Source: Campylobacterota bacterium
GTDB lineage: Bacteria > Campylobacterota > Campylobacteria > Campylobacterales > Sulfurovaceae
Reading direction: 5' to 3'
Assembly: GCA_015488875.1 (NCBI GenBank)
Contig: WFMX01000312.1
Coordinates: 1 to 10,976, forward strand
Length of the DNA: 10,976 nt
The notes under the pieces were generated by a model. It was not told the origin of the DNA and did no database searches. It saw only the letters and a list, made by a program, of their open reading frames with translations. Below, in pieces: positions 1 through 7,324 of the stretch. Within the stretch, counting starts at the first letter, position 1; every line of letters begins with the position of its first letter. The position numbers and the translations under genes were made by a program.

Positions 1-87
1 ATTTTATCTAAAGAATGCAAAATTTGTGATAAAGTATAAATTTTAATATTATTCCATATAAAATTAAGTTAGCTAATCTAAAACTGC

Positions 88-96
88 TGATATAAT
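88..96 (+). promoter_or_regulatory. extended -10 promoter for the 253-aa gene operon
   Basis: TGA followed by a consensus TATAAT at 91-96 gives a perfect extended -10 (TGnTATAAT). No convincing -35 box is present; the upstream DNA is simply AT-rich, as is common for sigma-70 promoters of Campylobacterota. Transcription would start near 103 and leave an untranslated leader of about 70 nt before the ATG at 175. The leader ends in a good ribosome site, AAGGAGA at 164-170. I saw no riboswitch-like structure in it. Confidence 0.6.
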
Positions 97-174
97 ATTA
101 ACAAATATCTTTTTGAGAACCTTGTAGAAGTATCCCCACTTTTATATGTAGTTCTTGACTTGTAAGGAGACAAC

Positions 175-936
175 ATGTCTACTAGTTTGGATAAGTTGAA
201 GGCGTTGACCAACAAGCTTGATGAAAAACTTGCTACAAAAAACAGTGCAGACACAAACAGAGTAACTACAGCACATATAGATGTAGAGAAAAAAGAGGAG
301 AGTATCCCTAGCTCCGTCAAAGAGGCTATAGATCTCATCAATGGCACTCAAGCAAATAGCATAAGCGATAGAGAATCAAATGATATAAATATTTTTGACG
401 ACTCAGACAATTTGCCATCTGATGAGGACAATAAGATTACAAACATATTTGAATCAGAGGCAGATGATAATGAGTCCAAAGAGATAGAGAGCAAATCAGA
501 TATCACAGTTTTGGTCAAGAGCGAAACAGCAGAAAATGTGAGAGAGAAAAATATCAAAAGAGTAAAAGAGTTATACAATATACTAAATATATATGAAAAG
601 TCTCCAGATTTTAGTAAGATATTTATCTATAAAGCTATGAATCTTAGTGGTATAGGTCTAAAAGATGATGATTTTGGAATCATTCGTGTGGGTAAATATA
701 TACAAATCATCGCTATCACTTATGAGCCAGATGCTAACGGCAAGAAGAAAGCAAAAAATATCTCATTGGGCTATTTCGGCAAGGGTGAGACTATAGACCC
801 TGAGCTAAAGAACAATATCATAGAGTTTGTCCTGTGTTGGAGATATGAAAAAGCTTTTCAGAATGTAGAACACTATAAGAATTTACTAGCGATGATAGAT
901 AGAAAACTCAAAGAGGAGATAGTAGCTTTTAAGTAA
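175..936 (+). CDS. hypothetical protein with acidic disordered N-terminal half
   Basis: I do not recognise this 253-aa protein. The start is supported by AAGGAGA four bases upstream of the ATG and by the extended -10 at 88-96. Residues 1-20 form a short Lys/Leu-rich amphipathic segment. Residues about 40-125 are rich in Asp, Glu, Ser and Asn with few hydrophobics, so probably disordered. Residues about 130-253 look folded: alternating helices and strands, with a hydrophobic strand-like stretch (GIIRVGKYIQIIAITYEP) followed by a Lys-rich turn and a helical C-terminus. There is no signal peptide and no membrane segment, so it is expected to be cytoplasmic. It is followed at once by the promoter of the 112-aa gene and then by the helicase. 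An acidic tail plus folded domain upstream of a helicase could suggest a nucleic-acid-related or adaptor role, but that is speculation. Confidence 0.85.
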   Translation: MSTSLDKLKALTNKLDEKLATKNSADTNRVTTAHIDVEKKEESIPSSVKEAIDLINGTQANSISDRESNDINIFDDSDNLPSDEDNKITNIFESEADDNESKEIESKSDITVLVKSETAENVREKNIKRVKELYNILNIYEKSPDFSKIFIYKAMNLSGIGLKDDDFGIIRVGKYIQIIAITYEPDANGKKKAKNISLGYFGKGETIDPELKNNIIEFVLCWRYEKAFQNVEHYKNLLAMIDRKLKEEIVAFK

Positions 937-940
937 TATT

Positions 941-949
941 TGCTACAAT
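941..949 (+). promoter_or_regulatory. extended -10 promoter for the 112-aa gene and helicase
   Basis: TGC followed by TACAAT (944-949) starts 4 nt after the stop of the preceding gene. The predicted transcription start is near 956, just before the AAAGGG ribosome site and the ATG at 979. Because this element lies inside the longer open frame that begins with TTG at 940, it argues that the true start is the ATG at 979. It would let the helicase be transcribed independently of the 253-aa gene. Confidence 0.5.
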
Positions 950-978
950 TATCGTTTACAAATTTTCAAAGGGTATAT

Positions 979-1317
979 ATGCATATCAAAATCACACCTG
1001 AAGCACTATTGACACAGTTTGACTATCATGTCAATCCCAAAACGCTTGCACAGATGAACAGTGCTATAGAAAATACAAAAAGTTTCGACAACTTTTCAAA
1101 ACATTTATTGAGTCTAAAAGATGAAATATCCCATGTGGACGGCTTCATAGCACTCTCAAATTCACACAACTACTTCAAGATCAAATGTGAAGAGGATAAC
1201 CTCAAAGAGAATATAGAGATTTTCACAAAAGTACTGAAGAGCTGGGCAAATAAGTATAAAATCACACTACAGCAAGTAGTGGGCAAACCTACATACTACA
1301 TAATCGGTCAAAAATAA
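979..1317 (+). CDS. small conserved-looking hypothetical protein, helicase-linked
   Basis: A 112-aa protein of unknown function. The frame is open back to a TTG at 940, but I place the start at the ATG at 979. AAAGGG lies 5 nt upstream of that ATG, and an extended -10 sits between 941 and 949, inside the longer version. The protein is soluble and mixed alpha/beta: an N-terminal helix region (residues 5-55), a central strand-like part around FIALSNSHNYFKIK, and a helical stretch rich in Lys and Glu before a final strand ending in YYIIGQK. It has no signal peptide, no Cys cluster and no recognisable motif. Its stop is 3 nt from the ATG of the UvrD/Rep-type helicase, so the two are almost certainly co-transcribed and probably translationally coupled. 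Partnership with the helicase is inferred from context only. Confidence 0.8.
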   Translation: MHIKITPEALLTQFDYHVNPKTLAQMNSAIENTKSFDNFSKHLLSLKDEISHVDGFIALSNSHNYFKIKCEEDNLKENIEIFTKVLKSWANKYKITLQQVVGKPTYYIIGQK

Positions 1318-1320
1318 TAT

Positions 1321-3363
1321 ATGCCACTCAGTAGACTCAATGAAGAGCAGCTGAGTGCTGCAAAAGCACCATTGGGACACAACCTCATCATAGCCAGTGC
1401 AGGCACAGGAAAGACCTCTACTATAGTAGGTCGCATCGCTCACCTACTTCAAAATGGCGTAGAACCCTCCAAGATACTCCTACTTACATTTACCAACAAA
1501 GCATCAGGAGAAATGATAGCTCGACTCGGAGAGTTTTTCCCCAATGCCATAGTCTCCAATATAGAATCAGGCACATTCCATGCCGTGAGCTACAGATGGC
1601 TCAAAGAGCGATACCCCAAGATCACACTCAAACAACCAGGCGAGCTAAAGACACTCTTTCGTAGCATCTACGAAAAGCGAAACTTCAAGAGAATGGCACT
1701 AGATATAGAGCCGTACTCATCTATGTTTCTCTATGATATGTATAGTCTATATCAAAATGCTTCACTAGATGGCTTTGATGTGTGGTTCTTAGATAGATAT
1801 CCAGAGCATGAACTTTTGATGGATATATACATGCACATCATAGAGGAGTTTGAAGAGGTCAAGAGAGAGTATGGATTTGTCTCATTTAACGATCTACTAC
1901 TATGGACAAAAAGCTACCTAGAGAGTGACACTATACCTTTTGATGAAGTACTAGTCGATGAGTATCAAGATACAAACACACTACAAGGTTCATTGATCGA
2001 TACACTCAATCCAAAATCACTCTTTTGTGTCGGAGATTACGATCAGAGCATATACGCCTTCAACGGTGCAAATATAGAAAATATAGGTACATTCTCCAAG
2101 CGATACAGTGGAGCCAATGTCTTCACCCTGAAGACAAACTATCGCTCCACTGCTCCCATATTATCTCTAGCCAATAGAGTCATAGAAAGAAACGAGAGGA
2201 TATACCCCAAGAAGCTAGAGGTAGGCAGAGTAGGTAAAAGCCATCCGCCTAGACTGCTAGTATATGAAGAGCTTTTTGACCAATACCAGTCGATATCCAG
2301 AGAGATCAAGGGAAGTCATACCCCAAACGATCAGATAGCGACTATATTTAGAAATAATGCTAGTGCAGATGGCATAGAGGCTAGTCTCAGAGAGATGGGC
2401 ATACCATGCAAGAGAAAAGGTGGGACTAGCTTTTTTGAAGCTAAAGAGGTGAAATTCCTGTTGGATTTAATCTCTCTACTAGTCAACCCCAAAGATATGA
2501 TGGCGTTTATACATGTTTTTGAATATGCCAAGGGCATAGGATCTGCTCTCTCTAAAGAGTTTTTTCAATGCTTCATCCACTTTGGTGAGGGGGATCTAGC
2601 TAGAGGTGTACTCTCCCCTACCATATACACACTACCCAAGCTCAATCCAAACAAAAATGTCCAACTAGGACTCTTTGATGACGATATGGAGATAGGCTCT
2701 ATCAGTAGATTTGCACAGATAGATCTAGATGAAAAGATACGGTCACACCCTATACTGAAACACCCTAGACTTTCACAAGAAGGATTGCTCTTTTTTAGAG
2801 AATTTTATCTCTATATGAGATCTGTCAAGCAGAGCAAAATGCCATCTACTATATTGCAAAAGGCGATAAGCTCCAAGCTCTACGAGGGGGTAGTGGATCA
2901 GTTATCTACACAGAGAGCCAAACTAAAGAGTGGTGAGATAGATGAAGAGAAAAAGAGTCTATCTAAAGAGAGGATCAATAGAAAAGCAAAACTCCTGCTA
3001 GACCTCTCAGCACCTTACAAAGAGCTTGGTCGCTTCGTCAATGCCATGGTGCTAGGAGGTAGCGAACTGAGTGAGGGTGAAGGTGTCAATCTACTCACGG
3101 TACATGCTAGCAAAGGTCTGGAGTTTAGTGAAGTATATGTAGTAGATCTGATGGATGGTAGATTTCCAAACCGCAAACTCATGAGCAAGGGCGGTAGCAT
3201 AGAAGAGGAGAGAAGACTCTTCTATGTAGCAGTCACTAGAGCCAAAGATAAGCTATATCTATCTATGGCAAAAAGTGACCGAATCAAAAAACTAGATTTC
3301 ATCCCATCCCCATTTCTACACGAAGCAGGACTCATCAAAGGTGAATTTACTGGCGAGAAATAG
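1321..3363 (+). CDS. UvrD/Rep-family superfamily 1A DNA helicase
   Basis: A 680-aa ATP-dependent 3'-5' DNA helicase by family, acting in repair or replication restart in the cytoplasm. All SF1A motifs are visible: Q-motif around Q10, Walker A ASAGTGKT at 25-32, motif Ia TFTNKA at 56-61, Walker B DEYQD at 213-217, motif III GDYDQSIYAFNGA at 238-250, motif IV NYRS at 273-276, motif V with TVHASKGLE at 593-601, and motif VI with RRLFYVAVTRAK at 631-642. The length matches Rep, UvrD and PcrA (about 650-720 aa). In motif III the usual Trp-Arg or Phe-Arg pair is Phe247-Asn248; in PcrA the corresponding pair contacts single-stranded DNA. The ATG is 3 nt after the preceding stop without a clear Shine-Dalgarno, so coupling is likely. 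Campylobacterota usually carry more than one paralogue of this family; I cannot tell Rep from UvrD here and leave the symbol blank. Confidence 0.95.
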   Translation: MPLSRLNEEQLSAAKAPLGHNLIIASAGTGKTSTIVGRIAHLLQNGVEPSKILLLTFTNKASGEMIARLGEFFPNAIVSNIESGTFHAVSYRWLKERYPKITLKQPGELKTLFRSIYEKRNFKRMALDIEPYSSMFLYDMYSLYQNASLDGFDVWFLDRYPEHELLMDIYMHIIEEFEEVKREYGFVSFNDLLLWTKSYLESDTIPFDEVLVDEYQDTNTLQGSLIDTLNPKSLFCVGDYDQSIYAFNGANIENIGTFSKRYSGANVFTLKTNYRSTAPILSLANRVIERNERIYPKKLEVGRVGKSHPPRLLVYEELFDQYQSISREIKGSHTPNDQIATIFRNNASADGIEASLREMGIPCKRKGGTSFFEAKEVKFLLDLISLLVNPKDMMAFIHVFEYAKGIGSALSKEFFQCFIHFGEGDLARGVLSPTIYTLPKLNPNKNVQLGLFDDDMEIGSISRFAQIDLDEKIRSHPILKHPRLSQEGLLFFREFYLYMRSVKQSKMPSTILQKAISSKLYEGVVDQLSTQRAKLKSGEIDEEKKSLSKERINRKAKLLLDLSAPYKELGRFVNAMVLGGSELSEGEGVNLLTVHASKGLEFSEVYVVDLMDGRFPNRKLMSKGGSIEEERRLFYVAVTRAKDKLYLSMAKSDRIKKLDFIPSPFLHEAGLIKGEFTGEK

Positions 3364-3369
3364 AGCCTA

Positions 3370-3401
3370 CCTATGCTTCATTGGGGTAGCCTAAGCATAG
3401 G
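3370..3401. repeat. hairpin in the convergent spacer after the helicase
   Basis: A perfect 9-bp inverted repeat, CCTATGCTT (3370-3378) and AAGCATAGG (3393-3401), with a 14-nt loop. It begins 7 nt after the helicase stop, between convergent genes, so it could act as a bidirectional transcription terminator. There is no T-run on either side, so an intrinsic terminator is not well supported. The right arm continues into GGAAC, the same outer bases as in the REP-type palindrome at 7094-7131, so a decayed REP-like element is an alternative. Confidence 0.5.
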
Positions 3402-3469
3402 AACCTCCCAAAGATAATTTTACCAATCCCACTTGTCCCATTACCGCCTAAATCGACCCGCACAATCTT

Positions 3470-3703
3470 CTACAGAGTGAACTCCGCCTCTGCCTCTTTG
3501 GCTATAGCTATGCCTTTGATGGTGAGTTGGTCATTGACTATATACTGCATATCTCTCAGCTCTTGGAGTAGCTTTTTGCCAGCTTTGAGTTCAAACATAC
3601 CTGCATTTACAAGTGATTTGGTCACATCATCTAATGTCTCATCGGACTCTTTTTTGAGGATTGCCAAGAGAAAAACTCTCTTGTTGATGTCTGGTTCATT
3701 CAT
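3470..3703 (-). CDS. small hypothetical protein downstream of dapD
   Basis: A 77-aa soluble protein of unknown function, starting 12 nt after the dapD stop on the same strand and probably co-transcribed with it. The ribosome site is weak (TAGG, about 9 nt upstream of the ATG). The sequence is charged and largely helical: an N-terminal segment with several Lys and Glu (ILKKESDETLDDV), a middle helix (KKLLQELRDM), a short strand-like YIVNDQLTIKG, and an Ala/Glu-rich C-terminal helix. The helix-helix-strand pattern could be a small winged-helix-like fold, but I see no diagnostic motif. A slightly longer frame lies opposite it, but that product is a Ser/Leu-rich stretch without a start context, so the minus-strand frame is the real one. 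There is no evidence that it takes part in lysine synthesis. Confidence 0.75.
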   Translation of the reverse strand: MNEPDINKRVFLLAILKKESDETLDDVTKSLVNAGMFELKAGKKLLQELRDMQYIVNDQLTIKGIAIAKEAEAEFTL

Positions 3704-3715
3704 GATATCTGCCTA

Positions 3716-4912
3716 CTATTTGTGAAGTTCGCTATTTAGCTTCACTTCTCTAGTGCTTCTACGAGCTATCGCTTTGCCTGTAGTGGAGTCGTATCTGTAG
3801 TGAATGCCATCAAGACCTTGAAGCTCTGCACCTTTGAAGATACTCTTCTCATCTAGTGAGGCTTCTGGATTGGCAGATTTGATCTTGGCTAGCTCATCAG
3901 CTGATATCTCTACTTTAGTACCTGCTAGTATCGTGACACCTGCATCTACTATACATGCATCCCCTAGTGGCAATCCTGTCACAGAGTTGGCTCCTAATAG
4001 AGTATTTTCACCTATAGAGATAGGGTTGCCATCTGTACCTGACAGCACACCTAGTATACTAGCACCACCGCCTACATCTGAGCCTGCACCGACTATGGCA
4101 GAGCTAGATATCCTACCCTCTACCATGACTGCACCTAGTGTACCTGCGTTGAAGTTGATATATGATGCACCTGGCATGACTGTCGTGCCTGCTGCAAGTT
4201 GGGCTCCCATACGGACTTTGCTAGCCTCTAGTATACGAGTATTATCCGCTGGTATGACATGTTGCAGGTATCTAGGGAACTTATCTACGCTATCTATGGT
4301 AGGGAATGTACCTGTGAGTTTCATCTCTATCTCATTTTCTCTAAGGTACTCTAGCTCATATGGTGTAGTACCTACCCATGCCACATTGCTCAGTACACCA
4401 AATGCACCATTGAGATTGACACCTCTTAGTTCTGCTTTACCAAGAGAGAGTGCATATAGTTTGAGATATACTGCTTCTACACTCTGTGGGTTAGTATCTT
4501 CAAATATAAATGTGATACGGAAATCTTTGCCTATATCTTCTAAGTTTGAGAGTACTTTTGCTACCTGCACATTGCGATGTGCATCTCCTGTCGCTTCTGC
4601 TAGATATGGTGCGAAAGCTGCCATGGCATTGGCTACGAACTTGTCACTTATGGTCGTGACAAACTCACTACTACTAAAGTCTATCTCGCATTTAGCCTCT
4701 TGTAGAGCTTTGAGAAATATAGCTGCCGAACCGTAGTTCTCTGCCCAGTTGACTACTGCATAGTTGGCTTGAAGTACCTTCTCTGCATTCTTTTGACCCC
4801 TATCTACTCTAGCTATACCGAACGCTATAGGCTCTCTATATCCATCTTGTGATTTTATATCATCTACTAGTGCCTTGAACTCATCTGCTGTTGTTATCGT
4901 ATCTATCGACAT
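3716..4912 (-). CDS. dapD: 2,3,4,5-tetrahydropyridine-2,6-dicarboxylate N-succinyltransferase (long form)
   Basis: Transfers succinyl from succinyl-CoA to tetrahydrodipicolinate in the succinylase branch of the diaminopimelate pathway, which feeds lysine and peptidoglycan synthesis; cytoplasmic. The 398-aa length fits the long DapD group found in Campylobacterota and Actinobacteria rather than the roughly 274-aa E. coli form. Residues 1-225 are the N-terminal alpha/beta part. Residues about 228-335 form the left-handed parallel beta-helix of hexapeptide repeats, including the family signature VMVEGRISSSAIVGAGSDVG at 262-281 and GNPISIGENTLLGANS at 295-310. Glu265 in VEGRIS is in the place of the proposed catalytic acid of the long-form enzymes. 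The start is supported by AAGGAGAA (complement of 4919-4926) and by a TATAAT upstream. It is the first gene of a two-gene unit with the 77-aa protein. Confidence 0.95.
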   Translation of the reverse strand: MSIDTITTADEFKALVDDIKSQDGYREPIAFGIARVDRGQKNAEKVLQANYAVVNWAENYGSAAIFLKALQEAKCEIDFSSSEFVTTISDKFVANAMAAFAPYLAEATGDAHRNVQVAKVLSNLEDIGKDFRITFIFEDTNPQSVEAVYLKLYALSLGKAELRGVNLNGAFGVLSNVAWVGTTPYELEYLRENEIEMKLTGTFPTIDSVDKFPRYLQHVIPADNTRILEASKVRMGAQLAAGTTVMPGASYINFNAGTLGAVMVEGRISSSAIVGAGSDVGGGASILGVLSGTDGNPISIGENTLLGANSVTGLPLGDACIVDAGVTILAGTKVEISADELAKIKSANPEASLDEKSIFKGAELQGLDGIHYRYDSTTGKAIARRSTREVKLNSELHK

Positions 4913-4947
4913 ATCTTATTCTCCTTGATATCTATAATTAGTAGGTG

Positions 4948-4953
4948 ATTATA
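4948..4953 (-). promoter_or_regulatory. -10 box of the dapD promoter
   Basis: The complement of 4948-4953 is a consensus TATAAT, preceded on the minus strand by an A-rich tract (complement of the T-run at 4955-4962). Transcription would begin near 4941, leaving a leader of under 30 nt that holds the AAGGAGAA ribosome site of dapD. There is no clear -35 box. Confidence 0.55.
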
Positions 4954-4987
4954 CTTTTTTTTATTTAAAATAGTGTAATATTGCGAC

Positions 4988-5146
4988 ATGAAACACCTCA
5001 GAGGATATAGAAAACGATATTTTTCATTAGCAGTCATAGCTATGTACTCCACACTATTTAAGTTGTGTAGAGTAGATACCAATCACAAATATCATATCTA
5101 TGCCTACAAAATAGAGGAGTGTAAGACCTCTCCTCCTCCTTGCTGA
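4988..5146 (+). CDS. possible 52-aa small protein, divergent from dapD
   Basis: An ATG frame of 52 codons fills most of the spacer between dapD and the TonB-dependent receptor. The product is basic at the N-terminus (MKHLRGYRKRY), has a short hydrophobic stretch (FSLAVIAMYSTLF), then a His/Tyr-rich part, and ends in CKTSPPPC; there are three Cys. No Shine-Dalgarno is present. A weak -10 (TAATAT at 4976-4981) would place the transcript start almost exactly on the ATG, so a leaderless message is conceivable. I do not recognise it, and a chance frame in non-coding DNA is a serious alternative. The rest of the spacer (5147-5204) is AT-rich with no riboswitch that I can see. Confidence 0.3.
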   Translation: MKHLRGYRKRYFSLAVIAMYSTLFKLCRVDTNHKYHIYAYKIEECKTSPPPC

Positions 5147-5214
5147 ATGAAAATAATAGACAATCAATTTTGAGTATTTAATATACTAAAACTATATCAT
5201 CATCAAGGAAAAAC

Positions 5215-7068
5215 ATGACAAAAATATCACTAAGTATTACACTATCACTTCTACTACTATCAAATCTAAATGCAGAGAACTCTACAGAGTCCATAGAGCA
5301 GTCAGGAAACATCACTATCACCACAGCCAACCAAAGTTCAGATAGTATCGCCAACACTACGGCCGACATATCAGTAGTGACAGCCTCTGAGATAGAGGAG
5401 AGTGGAGACCAGACAGTAGCACAAGCTATCAGTAGAGTAGCAGGCATCAGCGTAGTAGGCAACGGTGGCTTTGGTCAACCAAGCAGTATATTTATGAGGG
5501 GTCAAGCAGCAGGAGGAGTGCTGATACTTCTAGATGGTATGAGACTCAACGACCCTAGCTCTACAGATGGTAGGGCTATGCTAGAGAACCTCATGACGGA
5601 CAATATAGCACAGATAGAGATCATCAAGGGCGGTGCGAGTAGTATATGGGGTAGCAATGCGAGTGCAGGTGTCATCAACATCATCACCAAGGGTGTCACC
5701 AAAAAAGGCTTTGGAGGATCTATCTCAGTCGACGGTGGCTCATACAACACCAAGGGAGCCAATGCCCTCATCTCGTACGGCTCAGATAAGTTGACAGCCC
5801 AGATCATGGCATCATACTTAGATAGTGATAGCTTCTCTGCACTATCACCTAGAGATGCAGAAAACGACTATTATACAAACAGAAGCTACAATGCAAAACT
5901 TGGGTACAAGATCAATGACAACAATAGAGTGGATTTGGCATACTACTATATAGATGCTGATGGTGACTATGATGATTCATTCTCTACCGCACTCGCCGAT
6001 GACACTTACTCTCATTACACAGCGACACAAGAGAATATCTCTCTAAAGTATAGATACAGTAGTGAGAGCTTCAGCAGTAGCAACACTGTCAGTCAAGGCA
6101 CATACGAGAGAGATTACTATACCAACAGCTATGGAGAGGCTCAAAACCAATACCGCTCTACCATCAAAGAGATATCATCTATCAACTCATATAGTTATGA
6201 GCAAGGCAAGGCTATATTGGGATTGGAAGCGAAAGATATAGATGGTATGAACAACTATATATCTAGTATGCCAGCTACACCGTCACAATCCGTATATAAA
6301 AATCGTGCCATATTCCTATCCAATAGTTACAATTTCAAAAACGATACGCTACTAGAGACAAATCTAAGATATGATAACTTCGATGAATTTGACAATAAAG
6401 TGACATACAAGATAGGCGTAAGACACAATTATGACTTCCTCAAAGGTTTCGCTACGAGAGCCAACTACTACACAGCATACAGCTCACCTAGTGCATATCA
6501 GCTAGCCAATACAGCTTTGGGCGAACTATTAAAGCCTAGCTATAGCAATGGATTTGATATCTCTGCAAACTATAAAGAGCTACTATATATCACATATTTC
6601 CACACAGAAGTAGAGGACAATATAGATTATGATATGGATAGATTTGGCTACTACAATGTAGGAGGCAAAGAGAAATTTAGTGGCGTGGAGGTGAGTAGCA
6701 AATATAAGATTGCCAGTCTAGGCTTGGTACTAGGTGCCAACCTCACGCATCTCATCACATATGAGTCGTTTGACACCACAGCACTATCCACCAGAGCCAA
6801 AGATACTGCCAATCTCTCAGTAGACTACTTCACAGCAAACGGCATGCACTTTGGTACGACAGGTCAATACATAGGTGACAGAGTAGATGTCTCCGAAGCG
6901 AACACAGGAAACTACACCGTGTGGAATCTCAACTTCGATATGGAGATAATGAAAGATTTGAAACTATATGTAAATGCCAAAAACATACTAGACAAAGAGT
7001 ATGAGAGTGTATATGGATACGCCACAGAGGGCAGAGCCATATATGCCAAGTTGAGATATAAGTTTTAG
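5215..7068 (+). CDS. TonB-dependent outer-membrane receptor, BtuB-like
   Basis: A 617-aa receptor that would import a scarce ligand across the outer membrane using TonB-ExbB-ExbD energy. Residues 1-20 are a signal peptide with likely cleavage after LNA. A TonB-box-like stretch, NITITTANQ, is at 32-40. The plug domain follows (about 52-165) with ISVVTASEIEESG, the IFMRGQ segment, VLILLDGMRLND, the IEIIKGGASSIWGSNASAG block and INIITK. The remainder is a 22-strand-type barrel rich in Tyr, Asn and Ser that ends in the aromatic outer-membrane signature Tyr-x-Phe (LRYKF). The length is close to E. coli BtuB (614 aa) and far below FhuA/FepA-type siderophore receptors. This suggests cobalamin or a small metal chelate, but the ligand cannot be read from sequence. 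AAGGAA at 5205-5210 supports the start. No transporter genes flank it, so it appears to be a lone receptor. Confidence 0.93.
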   Translation: MTKISLSITLSLLLLSNLNAENSTESIEQSGNITITTANQSSDSIANTTADISVVTASEIEESGDQTVAQAISRVAGISVVGNGGFGQPSSIFMRGQAAGGVLILLDGMRLNDPSSTDGRAMLENLMTDNIAQIEIIKGGASSIWGSNASAGVINIITKGVTKKGFGGSISVDGGSYNTKGANALISYGSDKLTAQIMASYLDSDSFSALSPRDAENDYYTNRSYNAKLGYKINDNNRVDLAYYYIDADGDYDDSFSTALADDTYSHYTATQENISLKYRYSSESFSSSNTVSQGTYERDYYTNSYGEAQNQYRSTIKEISSINSYSYEQGKAILGLEAKDIDGMNNYISSMPATPSQSVYKNRAIFLSNSYNFKNDTLLETNLRYDNFDEFDNKVTYKIGVRHNYDFLKGFATRANYYTAYSSPSAYQLANTALGELLKPSYSNGFDISANYKELLYITYFHTEVEDNIDYDMDRFGYYNVGGKEKFSGVEVSSKYKIASLGLVLGANLTHLITYESFDTTALSTRAKDTANLSVDYFTANGMHFGTTGQYIGDRVDVSEANTGNYTVWNLNFDMEIMKDLKLYVNAKNILDKEYESVYGYATEGRAIYAKLRYKF

Positions 7069-7093
7069 ATAATATACTTTTTGCCTAGCTAAT

Positions 7094-7131
7094 TTTACTC
7101 GTTCCACAGCTGGAGCTGTGGAACAAGTAAA
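7094..7131. repeat. REP-type near-perfect palindrome
   Basis: Two 18-nt arms (7094-7111 and 7114-7131) pair at 17 of 18 positions around a GG centre; the inner 11 bp are perfect (GTTCCACAGCT at 7101-7111 with AGCTGTGGAAC at 7114-7124). The GTTCC...GCT / AGC...GGAAC pattern resembles the hairpins that are dispersed with REP-associated transposases in many proteobacteria. It lies 26 nt after the receptor stop and directly abuts the transposase relic. It could also serve as a transcription-end structure for the receptor or the ATPase, although no T-run follows on either strand. Confidence 0.75.
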
Positions 7132-7272
7132 CTACGCGATATACTTCAATAAAAAACAGAGACGCTCAGGACATCTGTGGCAAGGAAGATATAAATCATG
7201 GTATATCATATAGGAAGACACCTAAGTATCACCGCTTCTGCTATAGCAAAAGTGAGGGATAAATATGAGTAA
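7127..7272 (+). pseudogene. relic of a REP-associated tyrosine transposase (RAYT, Y1_Tnp family)
   Basis: Frame 7127-7210 encodes 28 residues, VNYAIYFNKK followed by QRRSGHLWQGRYKSWYII, then an in-frame TAG at 7211. The SGHLWQGRYKSW block after a Tyr/Asn/Lys-rich helix is diagnostic of the C-terminal half of RAYT/IS200-like Y1 transposases. The HUH metal-binding part is missing. A second piece in another frame (7222-7272, LSITASAIAKVRDKYE then TAA) looks like the helix-turn-helix tail found at the C-terminus of some of these proteins. So the relic has lost its N-terminus, suffered an internal deletion or frameshift, and cannot be active. The first frame stays open leftward through the palindrome to about 7073, so the REP hairpin is fused to the gene remnant. 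This marks the stretch between the receptor and the ATPase as an old insertion site. Confidence 0.75.
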
Positions 7273-7324
7273 AAGTTTGATTTCTTCACCTGACACTAGA
7301 TTTCGACCCTAGATTTCTGATTTT

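Noticed and set aside
3477..3725. An 82-codon + strand frame opposite the 77-aa gene
   Set aside because: The minus-strand frame follows dapD by 12 nt and has normal protein composition, while the + strand product is Ser/Leu-rich and lacks a ribosome site.
3834..4736. A 300-codon open frame on the + strand, opposite dapD
   Set aside because: It is entirely antisense to a clearly recognised dapD and has low-complexity Ser/Leu/Pro-rich composition; it is a by-product of dapD codon bias.
5114..5135. GAGGAG/CTCCTC inverted repeat before the TonB-dependent receptor as a terminator or riboswitch
   Set aside because: It is a 6-bp stem without a T-run. I could not find the conserved cobalamin-riboswitch core anywhere in 4913-5214.
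7296..7317. Direct repeat CTAGATTTC, two copies 13 bp apart, as an insertion target duplication or operator
   Set aside because: It is only two copies of 9 bp in AT-rich decayed DNA with no matching element ends; chance is adequate.
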